NCBI GenBank assembly: GCA_964019155.1
Contig: OZ025244.1
Span: forward strand, 13,555,013 to 13,619,012
Source: Osedax fenrisi
Taxonomy: Eukaryota > Annelida > Polychaeta > Sabellida > Siboglinidae
DNA length: 64,000 bases
Direction of reading: 5' to 3'
Positions 25,868 through 37,302 of the stretch are shown one piece after another (the stretch's first letter is position 1; the number at the start of each line of letters is the position of its first letter). Made by a program: the position numbers and the translations under genes. The notes beneath the pieces are model-generated. The model was not told where the DNA came from. It did not search any database and saw only the letters and a program-made list of their open reading frames with translations.

Positions 25868-26005
25868 ATTTGAAATTGTGTATAAATAAATGATCGGCTC
25901 TCGTTAAAAACATAGATGCCTTAACATGAGAGCGGCTTCGAAGGGACATTAGAGCCATATGGTTATAAGTGAAAACTTCATCTAAGTTCCTAGATGGTAT
26001 ACCAA
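25868..26005 (+). repeat. SINE body copy
   Basis: It contains TGTGTATAAATAAATGATCG and GAGAGCGGCTTCGAAGGGAC and ends near a CCAAATAAAATAACAA tail. It is closest to the copies at 3130-3330 and 9265-9556. The head is missing. Confidence 0.65.
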
Positions 26006-26689
26006 ATAAAATAACAATATATCTGATCTACACTATTTCTATATTCACTAATATCTGTAAGCCACTGTATATATATATATGAGTTATATATGATATATTG
26101 TGAGATATTACTCCTTAATGTAAGTAACAATAATACTTTATAATATAATAAATACACTTTAGTTAACATTATTTAAAATACAATGTTTATATTTAATAGG
26201 GGATTTTTACAAATTTTACATTATTTATTTTTATTTTTTACTTACATTTAATCAGTTATTATAACTTACTAATAGTAAGTTACTATATTAACTATTTACG
26301 AATTTTTAAATAAAAAATTAAATCATAAAGTAACAGAATTAAGAAAATAATATTTTCATATCGATAATATATATACATTTACTATAATAATTGTTAACAT
26401 TTAGTTAAATTAAATTAAAAATATACAACCAGTAACGTATTATATTGGACATAATTTAAAAAGTTGAAAAGATGACCAAATATAATTTTGATGTATTTTT
26501 TATAACAGAAAATGAAATCATTCAAAATTAAAGTTTACAATAAAATCTTGATATACTTTACAATAATTTTATTTGTAATATATTAAAATTTATATATATT
26601 GTAATAATTTAAACAGAGAAAATATATGATTAAAGATTTGTTTAAATCTCAAACTAATATGCGTATTTATATAAAACATGATACACATT

Positions 26690-26694
<5 letters not shown>
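26006..26694. other. AT-rich intergenic DNA
   Basis: Nothing recognisable beyond a short (TA)n at about 26068-26080. Confidence 0.7.

Positions 26695-26744
<50 letters not shown>
26695..26744. repeat. (TA)n microsatellite
   Basis: About 25 uninterrupted TA units. Confidence 0.95.
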
Positions 26745-26748
<4 letters not shown>

Positions 26749-26989
26749 TACTAAGATTAGTATTGAAATAGTAAAGTATTCATAACTGTATTTACAGCTT
26801 AAACATAACGATACAGTAGATAATCAATAAGTAGATTTTAAATAAGGTATTTAGCAAATATGCAATATATTGTATACATATAAATATCTAATTTAGAAGT
26901 AACGTACTCTTAAGCCATTACTTAGAAGATGGTGATAGAGGAATGTTATACAAACCCATACATTAGGTGCTTCGATTACTGCGATCTGC

Positions 26990-27152
26990 TACTGTTGTAG
27001 CTCCAATCTCTGCCCCAATAGCAGCCTCCTTCTCTGCCCCAATAGCAGCTTCCATCTCTGCCCCAGTAGCAGCTCCCATCTCTGCCCCAGTAGCAGCTCC
27101 CATCTCTGCCCCAATAGCAGCTCCCATCTCTGCCCCAATAGAAGCCTCCTTC
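26990..27152. repeat. 24-bp GC-rich minisatellite, about 6.5 units, open in several frames
   Basis: TCTCTGCCCC recurs at 27007, 27031, 27055, 27079, 27103 and 27127, exactly 24 bp apart. Because 24 is divisible by three, three frames stay open. The plus frame gives SAPIAAPI-like octapeptides and the minus frames give GAEMGAAI-like or CYWGRDGS-like octapeptides. No donor or start context makes any of these convincingly a gene. Confidence 0.85.
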
Positions 27153-27469
27153 ACACATAGCTGCCTACTGCGATATCAGCACAGCAGAGGTACTGGACAC
27201 TGTGAATAAAGTAGGTATAGTTAAGTTAACATTGAATGTATTATAATTAAGTTATAACTAATACCAGTAATTAAGTAAAGGATAGTGGTCAATGTAGTGA
27301 ATAAGGTAGTATACGATAGTAATATAGTATGTATTGTATTATATATTATTTATTTTATTATGTATAATGTATTATATATTATGTGAATGACATATAGTTA
27401 TACAAACACTTCTTCACACATAGGTGCATTGTGTTCACAATGCGGATGGAGAATTCTCGTTAGGTACAC

Positions 27470-27625
27470 CCTATCCACCAATAGGAGACGAGGTCATAGA
27501 GATGAGTCATTCTCGGCTACTGGTGTACACGCTCTCCACCAATAGGAGACGAGGTCATAGAGGTGAGTCATTCGCGGCTACTGGTGTACACGCTCTCCAC
27601 CAATAGGAGACGAGGTCATGGAGCT
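27470..27625. repeat. 61-bp tandem repeat, about 2.5 units
   Basis: The landmark ATAGGAGACGAGGTCAT starts at 27481, 27542 and 27603. Units include TCGGCTACTGGTGTACACG and are GC-richer than the surroundings. A 60-codon plus-strand ORF across it is a by-product of the repeat. Confidence 0.85.
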
Positions 27626-27639
27626 GGTCCCCCGTAGAA

Positions 27640-28036
27640 GACATCACCCGGAGCAACGACTAATGCTGTTAATACATAATCATTATAGCATTATATAATA
27701 ACGGTAACAATGATCACATCTATCGCATACAGTCTATCACATGGTATGCAGCTGTGTAGCGATGAAGCGATGCTATGGTATAAAGCTATACATCGATGTA
27801 AATAAGTAACGAACACTACCCAGATATACGTGAAGAGAGAACGCATTCGCATCAACGTGTAAATCTAATCGTCGTTATGACTTTTTATATTTGTTTTCGT
27901 TTAGCGCAGTTTTGTTTGGCTACAATAAATAATTACCAATGTTACTATCGTATCTACATGCAGATAGTTTCGCGATGAAGTAAATATATAGAATAATTCA
28001 TAGAAAGATACTGCTAGTAGACAGAGAATATTCTAC
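27640..28036. other. moderately GC-balanced unique sequence
   Basis: Less AT-rich than most of the window, with no recognisable coding or structured element. AATAAA at about 27926 could be fortuitous. Confidence 0.5.
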
Positions 28037-28165
28037 ACACATATACACTAGCAATAACTAATGCCCACACCTATAAGTATAATAACCCCCCAAGAAATAC
28101 TAGACACACATATACACTAGCAATAACTAATGCCCACACCTATAAGTATAATACCCACACCAGTG
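28037..28165. repeat. 69-bp direct duplication
   Basis: ACACATATACACTAGCAATA starts at 28037 and again at 28106; the copies share the stretch through CACACCTATAAGTATAATA. Confidence 0.85.
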
Positions 28166-28370
28166 TTACCACATAACAACAAACAATCAAATGATAATAT
28201 CATAAACACTATAACCACACTACGAATACCAAAACGTTCGGTCAGGTTAACACGGACCACTTTTATAGAAAGTTTCGACTATTTTTTAAAAACATAAATG
28301 CGGAAACATTTAAATCATAAAACATAAAAATGGTCGTAATTTACCTGATCCTAGTTTACTGGTAACCTAA

Positions 28371-28730
<360 letters not shown>

Positions 28731-28929
28731 GATACCTACTACTACTGATACCTACTCTTTAGAATCTAAAGTTTAGATGATATTCAGTAGCTTCAAATAC
28801 AAATGTATAACATTAATGTAGGTATCAAATAATACTCGTACCATAATATATTATGATTATTCGTTAAAATCCTTATTCATAATGTACATCGGAATAGTAT
28901 AATAATGAAAAGTTCAAATGAAATTACGA

Positions 28930-29394
28930 CATACGGACAAATTCGATGTCCGCCGATCGTTAAGTTCACTTGATTTTATTGTATTTTAGCATATAAGATT
29001 AACTTTACGATCGACGGACATCTGTACCTATACTACAATTATTGTAACGAGTGAACTTAATGATCGTCGGACATCGATTTTCATAGTATAGTGTAATAGA
29101 TTAACTTTACGATCGACGGACATTGAATTTGTCAGTTGATCGTAAAGTTCTGTTGATCCTAATGAAATAGAACTGTGATTATATATATAAAATGTAATAT
29201 TAATTAAATAATTTAATTATTATTATTATAGGCGTACTTATAAACTTAGTTCCTATCATTTAAACTAGAGTCTCAATTTATGATAATAAATAAATACACA
29301 ATTTAATGTTTAACTCTCACTTTGGATCAAATGAACTTTACGATCTACAGACATAGATGTCAGTCGAATTTGTCCGTTAATCTTAAAGTTCAGT
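28930..29394. repeat. cluster of GATCGACGGACAT dyad motifs
   Basis: The motif AACTTTACGATCGACGGACA and its relatives occur on both strands: about 28940-28958 (inverted), 28999-29021, 29051-29076, 29101-29122, 29125-29150 (inverted) and 29332-29394 (both orientations, diverged). Neighbouring copies face each other and could form hairpins. The segments between them are ordinary AT-rich DNA. Confidence 0.65.
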
Positions 29395-29404
29395 TGAACC
29401 CTCA

Positions 29405-29436
<32 letters not shown>

Positions 29437-29479
29437 ACAAGGGGAAAAATATAAAGATAATACTATATAACTGTTGGTA

Positions 29480-30100
29480 TATGCTCATCTTGGGCGCCGA
29501 TTTCAAGTTGGGTGAAATTAAATATATATATTCTGTAATGGGCTCACTCAGGATATAATCATTATAATAATGAAGCTTAAAAATATGGGAATATTAAAAC
29601 TAAACCCAACCAAACCAAACCAGTGAAAATAATTATTTTAACTAAAACCCAAAATATTAATAAGCCCACCCAACTTGAACTTTGAAATATATCGGAGGCT
29701 AAAATGGGTATTCACGTAACTTTAATGATAATGATAGTATTATACTAAGTATAAAAATAAACATTTAAGATTCTTAAATTTTAAGAATTATCAGAATACA
29801 AATTATATTATAATAATTAATATAGTATAATTTATATTCTATAATTATTATAATAATTATAATAGAAATTCTATTATATTATTATAATTATCTCGGCCGC
29901 CGATTTTTATTATATAATAATGTCAGAGTTCAAGGTGGGGGTAATTATATATGCACTAATGCACAATATACACATTGTAAGATATGTTATAGTTACACAA
30001 TATTGTTTAGACTCACTTGGGGATATAATCATTATAATAATGCAGCTAAAAAAAACAGCAAAATAAAACCAACAAAAGAAATCACACAACCTAAAAATTT
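29480..30100. repeat. diverged tandem repeat, about 475-bp unit
   Basis: Two related segments, about 29488-29575 and 29885-30045, each carry a GCCGATTTxxA...AGTTGGGTGAAATTA/AAGGTGGGGGTAATTA block. An ACTCA-(GG)-GATATAATCATTATAATA block follows at 29545-29571 and 30011-30041. The GATATAATC landmarks are 470 bp apart, and the next one (30503) is 481 bp further. Confidence 0.55.
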
Positions 30101-30502
30101 GAAATCTAACATTCTAATAATAATAATCTGCCATAATCGAAGCAGGCCGAGATACACATATTATTAGCATTATAATAATAATATTATATTTATATTAAAT
30201 ATAAATAATAACTTATTTATAATAATTATAAGTTTAACTTATCTTAAAGTTTTGTTTAAATTATTTAATAAATATATATAAAATACCATATAATAACTTA
30301 CCTTAATATACATATATATATATAATTTATATATAATTAAAATATAAGATTATAAAATAAATATATTGACTAATATTCTTAAGCTAATATCATAGCTTTA
30401 GAGTATCACTGGTATTCTAAATATATGGTTAATATTTAAAAATATAATTTGTTTGACAACATAGGGTGAAAGTGTAATATCACTGATATTATCACATTTA
30501 TT

Positions 30503-30814
30503 GATATAATCCACAGACTTTGAGGGGGGATATAACAAGACCTCCTATAACCTCGAGGTTATAGGAGGTCTTGGATATAATCACTAGAAACAGATACATT
30601 TGGCTTTCCCAAAGGGGTTCCCCCCTCAAAGTCTGTGTCACTAGGATATAATCAAGACCTCCTATAACCTCGAGGTTATAGGAATTCTTGATATAATCCC
30701 TAGAGCTAGAGATAAATTTCTCTCCAGCTCTATGATATAAAGCCTATATTATAAACCATAGATTTGTATTTTACGATAAACCAAATACGATTTGCGATAA
30801 ACTAAAAATCTATG
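30503..30814. repeat. nested palindromes separated by GATATAATC
   Basis: GATATAATC occurs exactly at 30503, 30574, 30645 and 30690. Between these lie a perfect 38-bp palindrome centred on CCTCGAGG (30536-30573) and a second copy with two mispairs (30652-30691). A perfect 19-bp inverted repeat (CACAGACTTTGAGGGGGGA, 30512-30530, against 30619-30637) encloses the first palindrome. Further dyads are at 30702-30731 (AGAGCTAGAGA) and 30757-30814 (CATAGATTT arms). Confidence 0.85.
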
Positions 30815-30944
30815 ATATACATATTATTTAAATCTTTATTTAAAATAAAGATTTTCCTTTTGAAAATATTTGATTTAAATTAAATAATTAAATTTGTTAC
30901 AATGGCTTCACAGATTTTACGAAGCAAATATGGTTCACTGAGGG

Positions 30945-31029
30945 AATGTATATGACCATACTGTCTAATGTATAGGACCAAACAAGTGGGACTGGTTAAT
31001 CACTCACACTTGTTGTGGTCATATACATT
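30945..31029. repeat. double inverted repeat
   Basis: Outer arms AATGTATATGACCA (30945-30958) and their exact complement (31016-31029) enclose inner arms AACAAGTG (30971-30978) and CACTTGTT (31007-31014). AATGTATAGGACCA, a near copy of the outer arm, lies just inside. Confidence 0.85.
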
Positions 31030-31152
31030 AGAGTGGGATTATTCATATAGCTAAGGAGCTATAAAGATCTATGGGGTTATTAGAATCCTACTCTAATTTC
31101 TATGGTTTATGTACCAATCATAAATTTGGCTCACGATGATTTAAATAAATAC

Positions 31153-31234
31153 CACATACTTTGAGTGGGACTACCATAGACTTAGAGTACCTTAGAGTAC
31201 TCTATATCTATGGGGACTACCCTCAAAGTCTGTG
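31153..31234. repeat. inverted repeat sharing the CACAGACTTTGAG arm
   Basis: The left arm (31153-31180, CACATACTTTGAG...) and right arm (31207-31234, ...CTCAAAGTCTGTG) pair imperfectly. The right arm shares CTCAAAGTCTGTG with the hairpin at 30619-30637. The loop holds CTTAGAGTAC twice in tandem (31181-31200). Confidence 0.8.
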
Positions 31235-31239
31235 ATAAA

Positions 31240-31903
31240 TACGCTTTCTGAATTTGGAACAGTCATTTCTGTTTATCAAATTAAAGGAAAAGGTTGAATT
31301 ACAATATATATTATATATTATTGTAGCATACAATTAATATTTAGTAATTATTAATTTATAACTTATCATTAATTATTATTAATTTTAATTTATATATTAT
31401 TATTATATAATTAAGTATTAGTTTAATGTTTGATAGTTACCTGGTCTAAATCCGTCTAAATGACGTGCATTATTAAAATATCATATCCCTCAATCTCCGT
31501 AATTAAGTTGTGTAGGTATATAATATTTCAATTATATATAGGTAGTAACTATATTATACTATATTAACCTATAGGTAACTATAGTAACTATATAATTCAT
31601 ATAGACTATATGATATAGTATATGTGAGTGTATACATTTATTATAATAAATATAGGTTTCGTATGTAGGTACGTATATTTCGTATACCTATATATAGATG
31701 TATACATCTATAGGTTGGCCTATGTCACAATCGCAGTTTTCGTCACTGTTTTTTAAAATAGCGTCACTTTAGACCATAATGATTATGGTAATATCAAACG
31801 GATTATGATAACAAGAAAGCTATCTTAAATATATATATATATTTTTTGTTAACATACTTATTCGCCGTGAATATCGAAGAAGGCCGTCGATAATCATTAT
31901 TAG

Positions 31904-31941
<38 letters not shown>

Positions 31942-32229
31942 ACTCTAATACATCTATTAGGAACTTAGTTAATAACCTACTACATAATTTAAAATATCTT
32001 ACCGATATGATATGTGTACTGCAGGAAACTATAGTTGTAATAGGGAAAAGTAACCTAATAAGGACACTTAACAATAATTTATCTTAACATTTTATGACTC
32101 ATTGTTTTTATTCGAAAATTACAATATATTAATATTATATGATTGTAAGATGTTATTGTGATTAAAAAATTTATTTAATCTTTTAATTCCATAGATAACG
32201 GGGTATACCATATAGTATATATGTATATT
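31240..32229. other. AT-rich DNA with a possible endonuclease scrap
   Basis: No complete gene. (TA)n lies at 31909-31938. Just after it, about 31955-32045 reads NNLLHNLKYLTDMICVLQET on the plus strand, resembling the start of an APE-type LINE endonuclease (DIICLQET). This is weak evidence. Short dyads (CTATATA/TATATAG) abound at 31540-31700. Confidence 0.4.
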
Positions 32230-35200
32230 ATGGAAAATTTGTGGAGAGCTCAGTTTACGTAGGATCCTCGGCCCACATTTCTTCATCTATACCCGTAATT
32301 GATATGATGATGTTGTGATGATAACTCCAATCCACCGGCTCCCCAGGTTGCGGATAGGGGAACGGCCATTAGATATAATGGTTAGCTGCGAATAATCAAT
32401 TAGCAGTGCCGGACAAAATCCTGGTTGCCCTTTGGCAAGGCAAAGTACCTGTTAGCCACCCACGCAGGGTTACGCAAATGTGTATGGAGTGGCGACCGCA
32501 CATTTTATCTAGCCATCGAAAGTAAACCATGACAATACAACACAACAATTATCTATCCCGCATCGCTCGTCGCGCGGAACAAGGAGCGCGTCCTGCATTA
32601 CCACCTCAGGTTGCAGTCGAAAAGTTAATTACTGAGAAAAAGAAAGAGAACGAGAAAGAGAAAAGAAAAGAAAATAAAAATAAAAATAAGATGAAAACTG
32701 TACAACTATTAAATGCAACTAAACGATTTAAAATCGGATCATTGAATACACAAACACTTCAAAAAGTATATAAAATCCCAGAATTGATAGCCTCAGCTGA
32801 ATTAACTGGACAAGATATTATTTGCATTCAAGAACATATATTCATACATGAAGATACAGTCATCAAAGAACATACTTATGATAAATGGAAACTATTAACT
32901 CTATCAGCCTGGAAGAATAGCATAAATGCCGCAACTGGTGGAATTGGAATGCTCTTAAATTGGAAAGCAGCCAAGCTTATAATACAATCGCTAGTGTCGA
33001 AATGATATCACCTAGAATCATGATAGTGAACTTTCAAGGAAATCCACAAACGTCGGTGATCTCATGTTACAGTCCAACAAATATTAGTGACGAACAAGAA
33101 ACTGAGATATTCTATACAAAACTTACATGTTTAACAAGACAGATACCAAAGCATAATGTTCTAATAATAGGAGGATACTTAAATGCACACATCGGAAAAG
33201 ACAGTTGATATAAATATGCCTATCATCAAACTACAAATCGAAATGGCCAAATGCTCAAAGACTATCTTCAAGAAAATAATATGCTATGTCTAAATACTCA
33301 TTTCCAGAAAAGACATGGTCAGTTATGGACGCACAATTCTCCAAATGATTTTAAATCACAGATTGACTTCATAATAATAAATAAGAAATGGAAGAATAGT
33401 GTAAAAAACTGCAGGGCTTACAACTCTTTTAATAGCATTTCGTCTGATCACCGTATAATAACAGCAGATATAAAATTGAGTCTAAGAGCTAATACAAAGA
33501 AAAATAGTAAATGCAAACCATATTACTGGACAAGACTGACACATGATACTGAAATTAGAAATGCATTTATTATAACAGTTAAAAACAGATTCTTGAGCCT
33601 TCAAAATTCTGATGCAGAAACTACGTTATCCGCAAGTACAAGATATACATATTTTGAAAAGGCATGCAAAGATGCAGCCAATAAAGTAATCCCGTTAAAA
33701 CCCAAATTAAAGAAACGAATACCCTGGGACACCGAAAAAATCTGCCAAAAACGTGACATACTTCACAAAGCAGCACAACTGAAAGGAAGCTCGCCTACAC
33801 AGATGAATATCAACAAGTTTATAAATACTCAAGAATCTTTAGTAAATTCATATGATTTAGAACAACACAATTACATAAATAAAAAGATATATGAAATCCA
33901 AATGGCGGCCACAAATAAGAAATCTGCTTTAGCCTGGCAAACAATAAATGAAATCAGCGGAAGAAAGAAATCAAATAAATCTAAACTAAAAGCAAACAAT
34001 GATAATGAACGAATCAAACTTTGGCATAAACATTTCAAAGATTTACTTGGCAAGAATATCCAATCGACATTTCATAGCAAAAATTCAGATCATACAGTGA
34101 ATAATCTTGATATAAAAATTGGCCATTTCACGAAAGAAGAAGTTATGAAAGCTACAAACAATATATCATATGGAAAAGCAGTAGGTTTAGACGAAATACC
34201 AGCAGAAGTTTGGAAATTAGATGATTTTAAAGAATTTCTGTTAGAATCCTGTAATCGTGTTTATTTCCAGGAACCTATAGTAAGTTGGACCAATGGATGT
34301 ATCCTTCCTTTTCCTAAAAAAGGAGACCTCTCCATCACAAAAAACTACAGAGGAATTACTCTAACAGCAATAGCCGCAAAGATATACAACCTGATGTTAT
34401 CAAACAGGATTAGACCAGAAATTGATCCAATCCTAAGAATAAATCAAAATGGCTTCCGAACAAATATATCAACAACGGGACAAATACTGACTATTCGACG
34501 AATTTTTAGAAGGAGTCAAATCTAAAAACCTGCCACTAACTCTACTCTTTATTGACTTTTCCAAAGCTTTTGACACGATAAATCGAAACAAGATGAAAGA
34601 AATACTTTTAAAGTATGGTATACCAGAAGAGACAGTTTGTGTAATTATGATTCTCTACAAGAATACTCGTTCAATGGTTCGATCACCAGATGGAGATACA
34701 CCTTACTTTGAAATCACAACTGGAGTCTTACAGGGTGATACACTTGCGCCGTTCCTCTTTATAATCTGTTTAGATTATATTCTGAAGACGTCTTTGGATA
34801 ATAATAGAGAGCTAGGTTTTACTCTAACAGATAGAAAGAGTAGAAGATATCCCGTTGAACAAATTACCGATACGGACTACGCTGATGATATCGCTGTAAC
34901 AAGTAATACTCTGAAAGATGCTAATATATTATTACTGAAAATAGAATCAGCCGCCAAAGAAATTGGACTTTGCATTAACACTGACAAAACTGAATATATC
35001 AATATCAATCAGAATAACAACATGCAAATGAAAATATCTGTGGAAGTATAATAAATGAAGTAGAAGATTTTAAATATCTAAGAAGCTATATTAGATCAAC
35101 TAAAAGATATATTAATATAAGGATTGCTAAAGCCTGGGCAGCATTAAATAGTATGAATACAATCTGGAAATCAAAACTAAGTACAAATCTTAAAAGACAA

Positions 35201-35660
35201 TTTTTCAGAGCTGCAGTCGAATCAGTGCTCGTTTACGGTTCTGTAACCTGGACTCTAACAGCCTCGTTAGAGAAAAAGATTGATGGAACATACACACGCA
35301 TGCTCCGAGCCGTAATAAATAAGTCCTGGAGAGATCATCTAACAAATGAGCAATTATATGGAAATATTCCAAAAATTAGTAAATCTATACGCATGCAAAG
35401 GCTGAGGTTCGCTGGTCACTGCTGGAGAAGCAAAGATGAAGTAGCGAGCGACCTGGTACTCTGGCAACCACAGCATGGTAACCGTTCGCGTGGACGCCCA
35501 GCGAAGACATACATAGATCAACTGCGGGATGATACCGATCTGCTAACGACAGACGAAATAAAGACGGCGATGAATGATAGAGAAGGTTGGAAGAAGTATG
35601 TCATGGACTACCGAGCAAGCTCGACCTGAAAAAAAAAAAATATATATATATATATATACG
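32230..35660 (+). mobile_element. RTE-like APE-type LINE, nearly full length
   Basis: A GC-richer 5' leader (about 32230-32528, with CCACCGGCTCCCCAGG and a CTTTGGCAAGGCAAAG dyad) precedes the endonuclease-reverse transcriptase frame. The element ends with A(12) running into (TA)n at 35630-35660. The 3' end recurs in inverted fragments at 43062-43660 and 60780-61035, so the family has been active repeatedly here. The 5' boundary is approximate. RTE clade is inferred from the 'endonuclease-reverse transcriptase' style C-terminus RLRFAGHCWRSKDE...GRPAKTYIDQL. Confidence 0.8.
32529..35629 (+). pseudogene. RTE-like endonuclease-reverse transcriptase ORF with four lesions
   Basis: The start ATG at 32529 opens a Lys/Glu-rich N-terminus. 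APE endonuclease blocks follow: FKIGSLNTQTLQ, DIICIQEHI, GGIGMLL, CYSPTN, VLIIGGYLNAHIG and SSDHRIITADI. Reverse transcriptase follows: KAVGLDEIPAEVWK, PFPKKGDLSITKNYRGITL, LLFIDFSKAFDTIN, GVLQGDTLAPFLF and the catalytic TDYADDIAV (about 34873). The thumb and C-terminus are GSVTWTLT and LRFAGHCWRSKDE. Breaks: frameshift near 32990, an in-frame TGA at 33206-33208, frameshifts near 34505 and 35045. In the endonuclease GGYLNAHIG the usual GD(F/M)N aspartate is replaced. Catalytic RT residues are intact, so loss of function is recent. Confidence 0.85.
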
Positions 35661-35661
35661 T

Positions 35662-36527
35662 ATATAGGTACTACTATAGTATATCGGACATGGGACATGG
35701 GTACCGAATACGGATATCCTGTTTTATAATACGGACACCCTATATACCACTAGATAAATTAAATATTATTAATGAATCAATCAAACAAATTACAATTACA
35801 TTATTTATAATTAGTTTTATTAATAATTTATTCTAATTTATTTAGTTAATAATTTATTTATTTTTATTATTTTTTTAATTAATGATAAATTTAAGTATCT
35901 AAATAATAAACATTTTAGATTTAGCTTTATTGGTGGTATTAATATTATAACGCACGCGATTTTTATGAAAATCAGAATAGTTCATACGCTGAGCGCTGAT
36001 TGGTTATAGGGTGTCCGACGGATACTGTCCGTATTAATATATCTAGAATACCCGTATTATTAACTTATATGACCTCTTGATAAATGCTTATAACTTAATG
36101 AATATTTAATAAATAATATAGAAATTATATATATAATTTTAAAATGCTTTATTTTTTAAAAATATAATGTTATACTTTATATCGATACATTTGTATATTC
36201 TTTAGAAGGTTTTAAGTAGAAATATGTTTTCATAAACTTAAAAACGTAATAAAAAATCAGTTTATTGAATATATCAGCTATATTTTGAAAAATTAAAAAA
36301 TTAATATACTTTTTTTTAGACTACAACAATTTATATAATTTGGAATATTGTATTCATTAAACATTTTTTTGTAGGATGTATGGTTCCTGAGTTACCGAGA
36401 GTGTCCATATTCGGTCACTGTCCGTATTCGGTTACTTTCCCCTATTTGAGTGATTAATAAAAGTACCGTCTATCTTGAACTCTGAAATTATATTTAGTGG
36501 CATTCTCCGAGATAATCCTAATTCACA

Positions 36528-36564
<37 letters not shown>

Positions 36565-36730
36565 TATTTCGGCATGTATAATCCAAAGCGTTTTTTAAAT
36601 AATTGTACACCCAATGTTAATTTTTCCATGTCGTTTTGAGTATAAATTTATATTTATTTTTTCTTCATTATATTTATTTATTTATTTTTTTGTTTATCTA
36701 ATAAACTATATATTATTATATATAAATGTT
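35662..36730. other. AT-rich DNA with outward-facing GGGTGTCCG ends
   Basis: CGGACACCCTATA at about 35740 and TATAGGGTGTCCGACGG at about 36006 are inverted copies pointing away from each other. Related sequence starts the duplicated blocks at about 52425 and 54857, so these may be ends of a transposon family. (TA)n lies at 36533-36561. No gene recognised. Confidence 0.5.
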
Positions 36731-36779
36731 GTGTATACCAAAGATTTTCCGAAGGAATACTTTGCAAAATCTTTGTATA
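36731..36779. repeat. small hairpin related to the 31-bp-TIR MITE
   Basis: TATACCAAAGATTTTCCGAA and GCAAAATCTTTGTATATA face each other across a short loop. The arm CAAAGATTTTCC is the same as the TIR start of the element at 9901-10449. It abuts the next MITE without a gap. Confidence 0.65.
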
Positions 36780-37004
36780 TACCCAGCAAACAGTAATAGC
36801 CTCAAATGTTTACATTGTGCTATATGATGCTATTATGTTGCCATTAATTGTATATTATGCTGCTATTAATTTGTCATGCTATTATGCTGCTGTTATGTTG
36901 CTCTTTAACGCCTATTATGCTATTATTATGCTTCTATTAATTTTAAAAGTATATTATTCTACTATTATTCTGATATTCTAATAATAGCAGCTGTTTGCTG
37001 GGTA
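36780..37004. mobile_element. 225-bp MITE with TACCCAGCAAACAG ends
   Basis: TACCCAGCAAACAG (36780-36793) is the exact reverse complement of 36991-37004. The inside is an imperfect array of ATGCTGCTATT-like units. Non-coding. Confidence 0.7.
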
Positions 37005-37123
37005 TTTAACTAATTAAACTAATAAGTAATAATATCTAGGTAATAATACCTATCATTAATTATTATTTCATATATAGCGAACATTTCATTTCTAAACCAT
37101 CTCATACATTAGCTGCTATTGAA

Positions 37124-37177
37124 ATGGACCACAATAAATAAATTGATACAGTTGATGGCGAATCTAATCCTAATAAG
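37124..37177 (+). other. possible broken first exon
   Basis: ATGGACCACAATAAA is followed at codon 6 by TAA, then IDTVDGESNPNK and a good AAG|GTAAAT donor. It lies upstream of the RBM45-like pseudogene on the same strand, and a DE(x)NPN-like stretch precedes the first RRM in RBM45 proteins. The link is speculative because RRM1 was not found between. Confidence 0.2.
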
Positions 37178-37302
37178 GTAAATTATTAATAAATATAATA
37201 TTATTATAATAACAAAGTATATATACTTAAGTATACTTATATTAAATCCCATTTTCTATATATTATTTTGTAAGCTATTTTTAGTAAACAAAATTAAACG
37301 TG

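Noticed and set aside
27424..27606. 60-codon ORF over the 61-bp repeat
   Set aside because: The 61-bp unit is not a multiple of three, so a protein repeat is not preserved; by-product of the tandem array.
32330..32400. HDV-like ribozyme at the 5' end of the RTE-like LINE
   Set aside because: The leader is GC-rich with dyads, but I could not trace the required nested double pseudoknot by eye.
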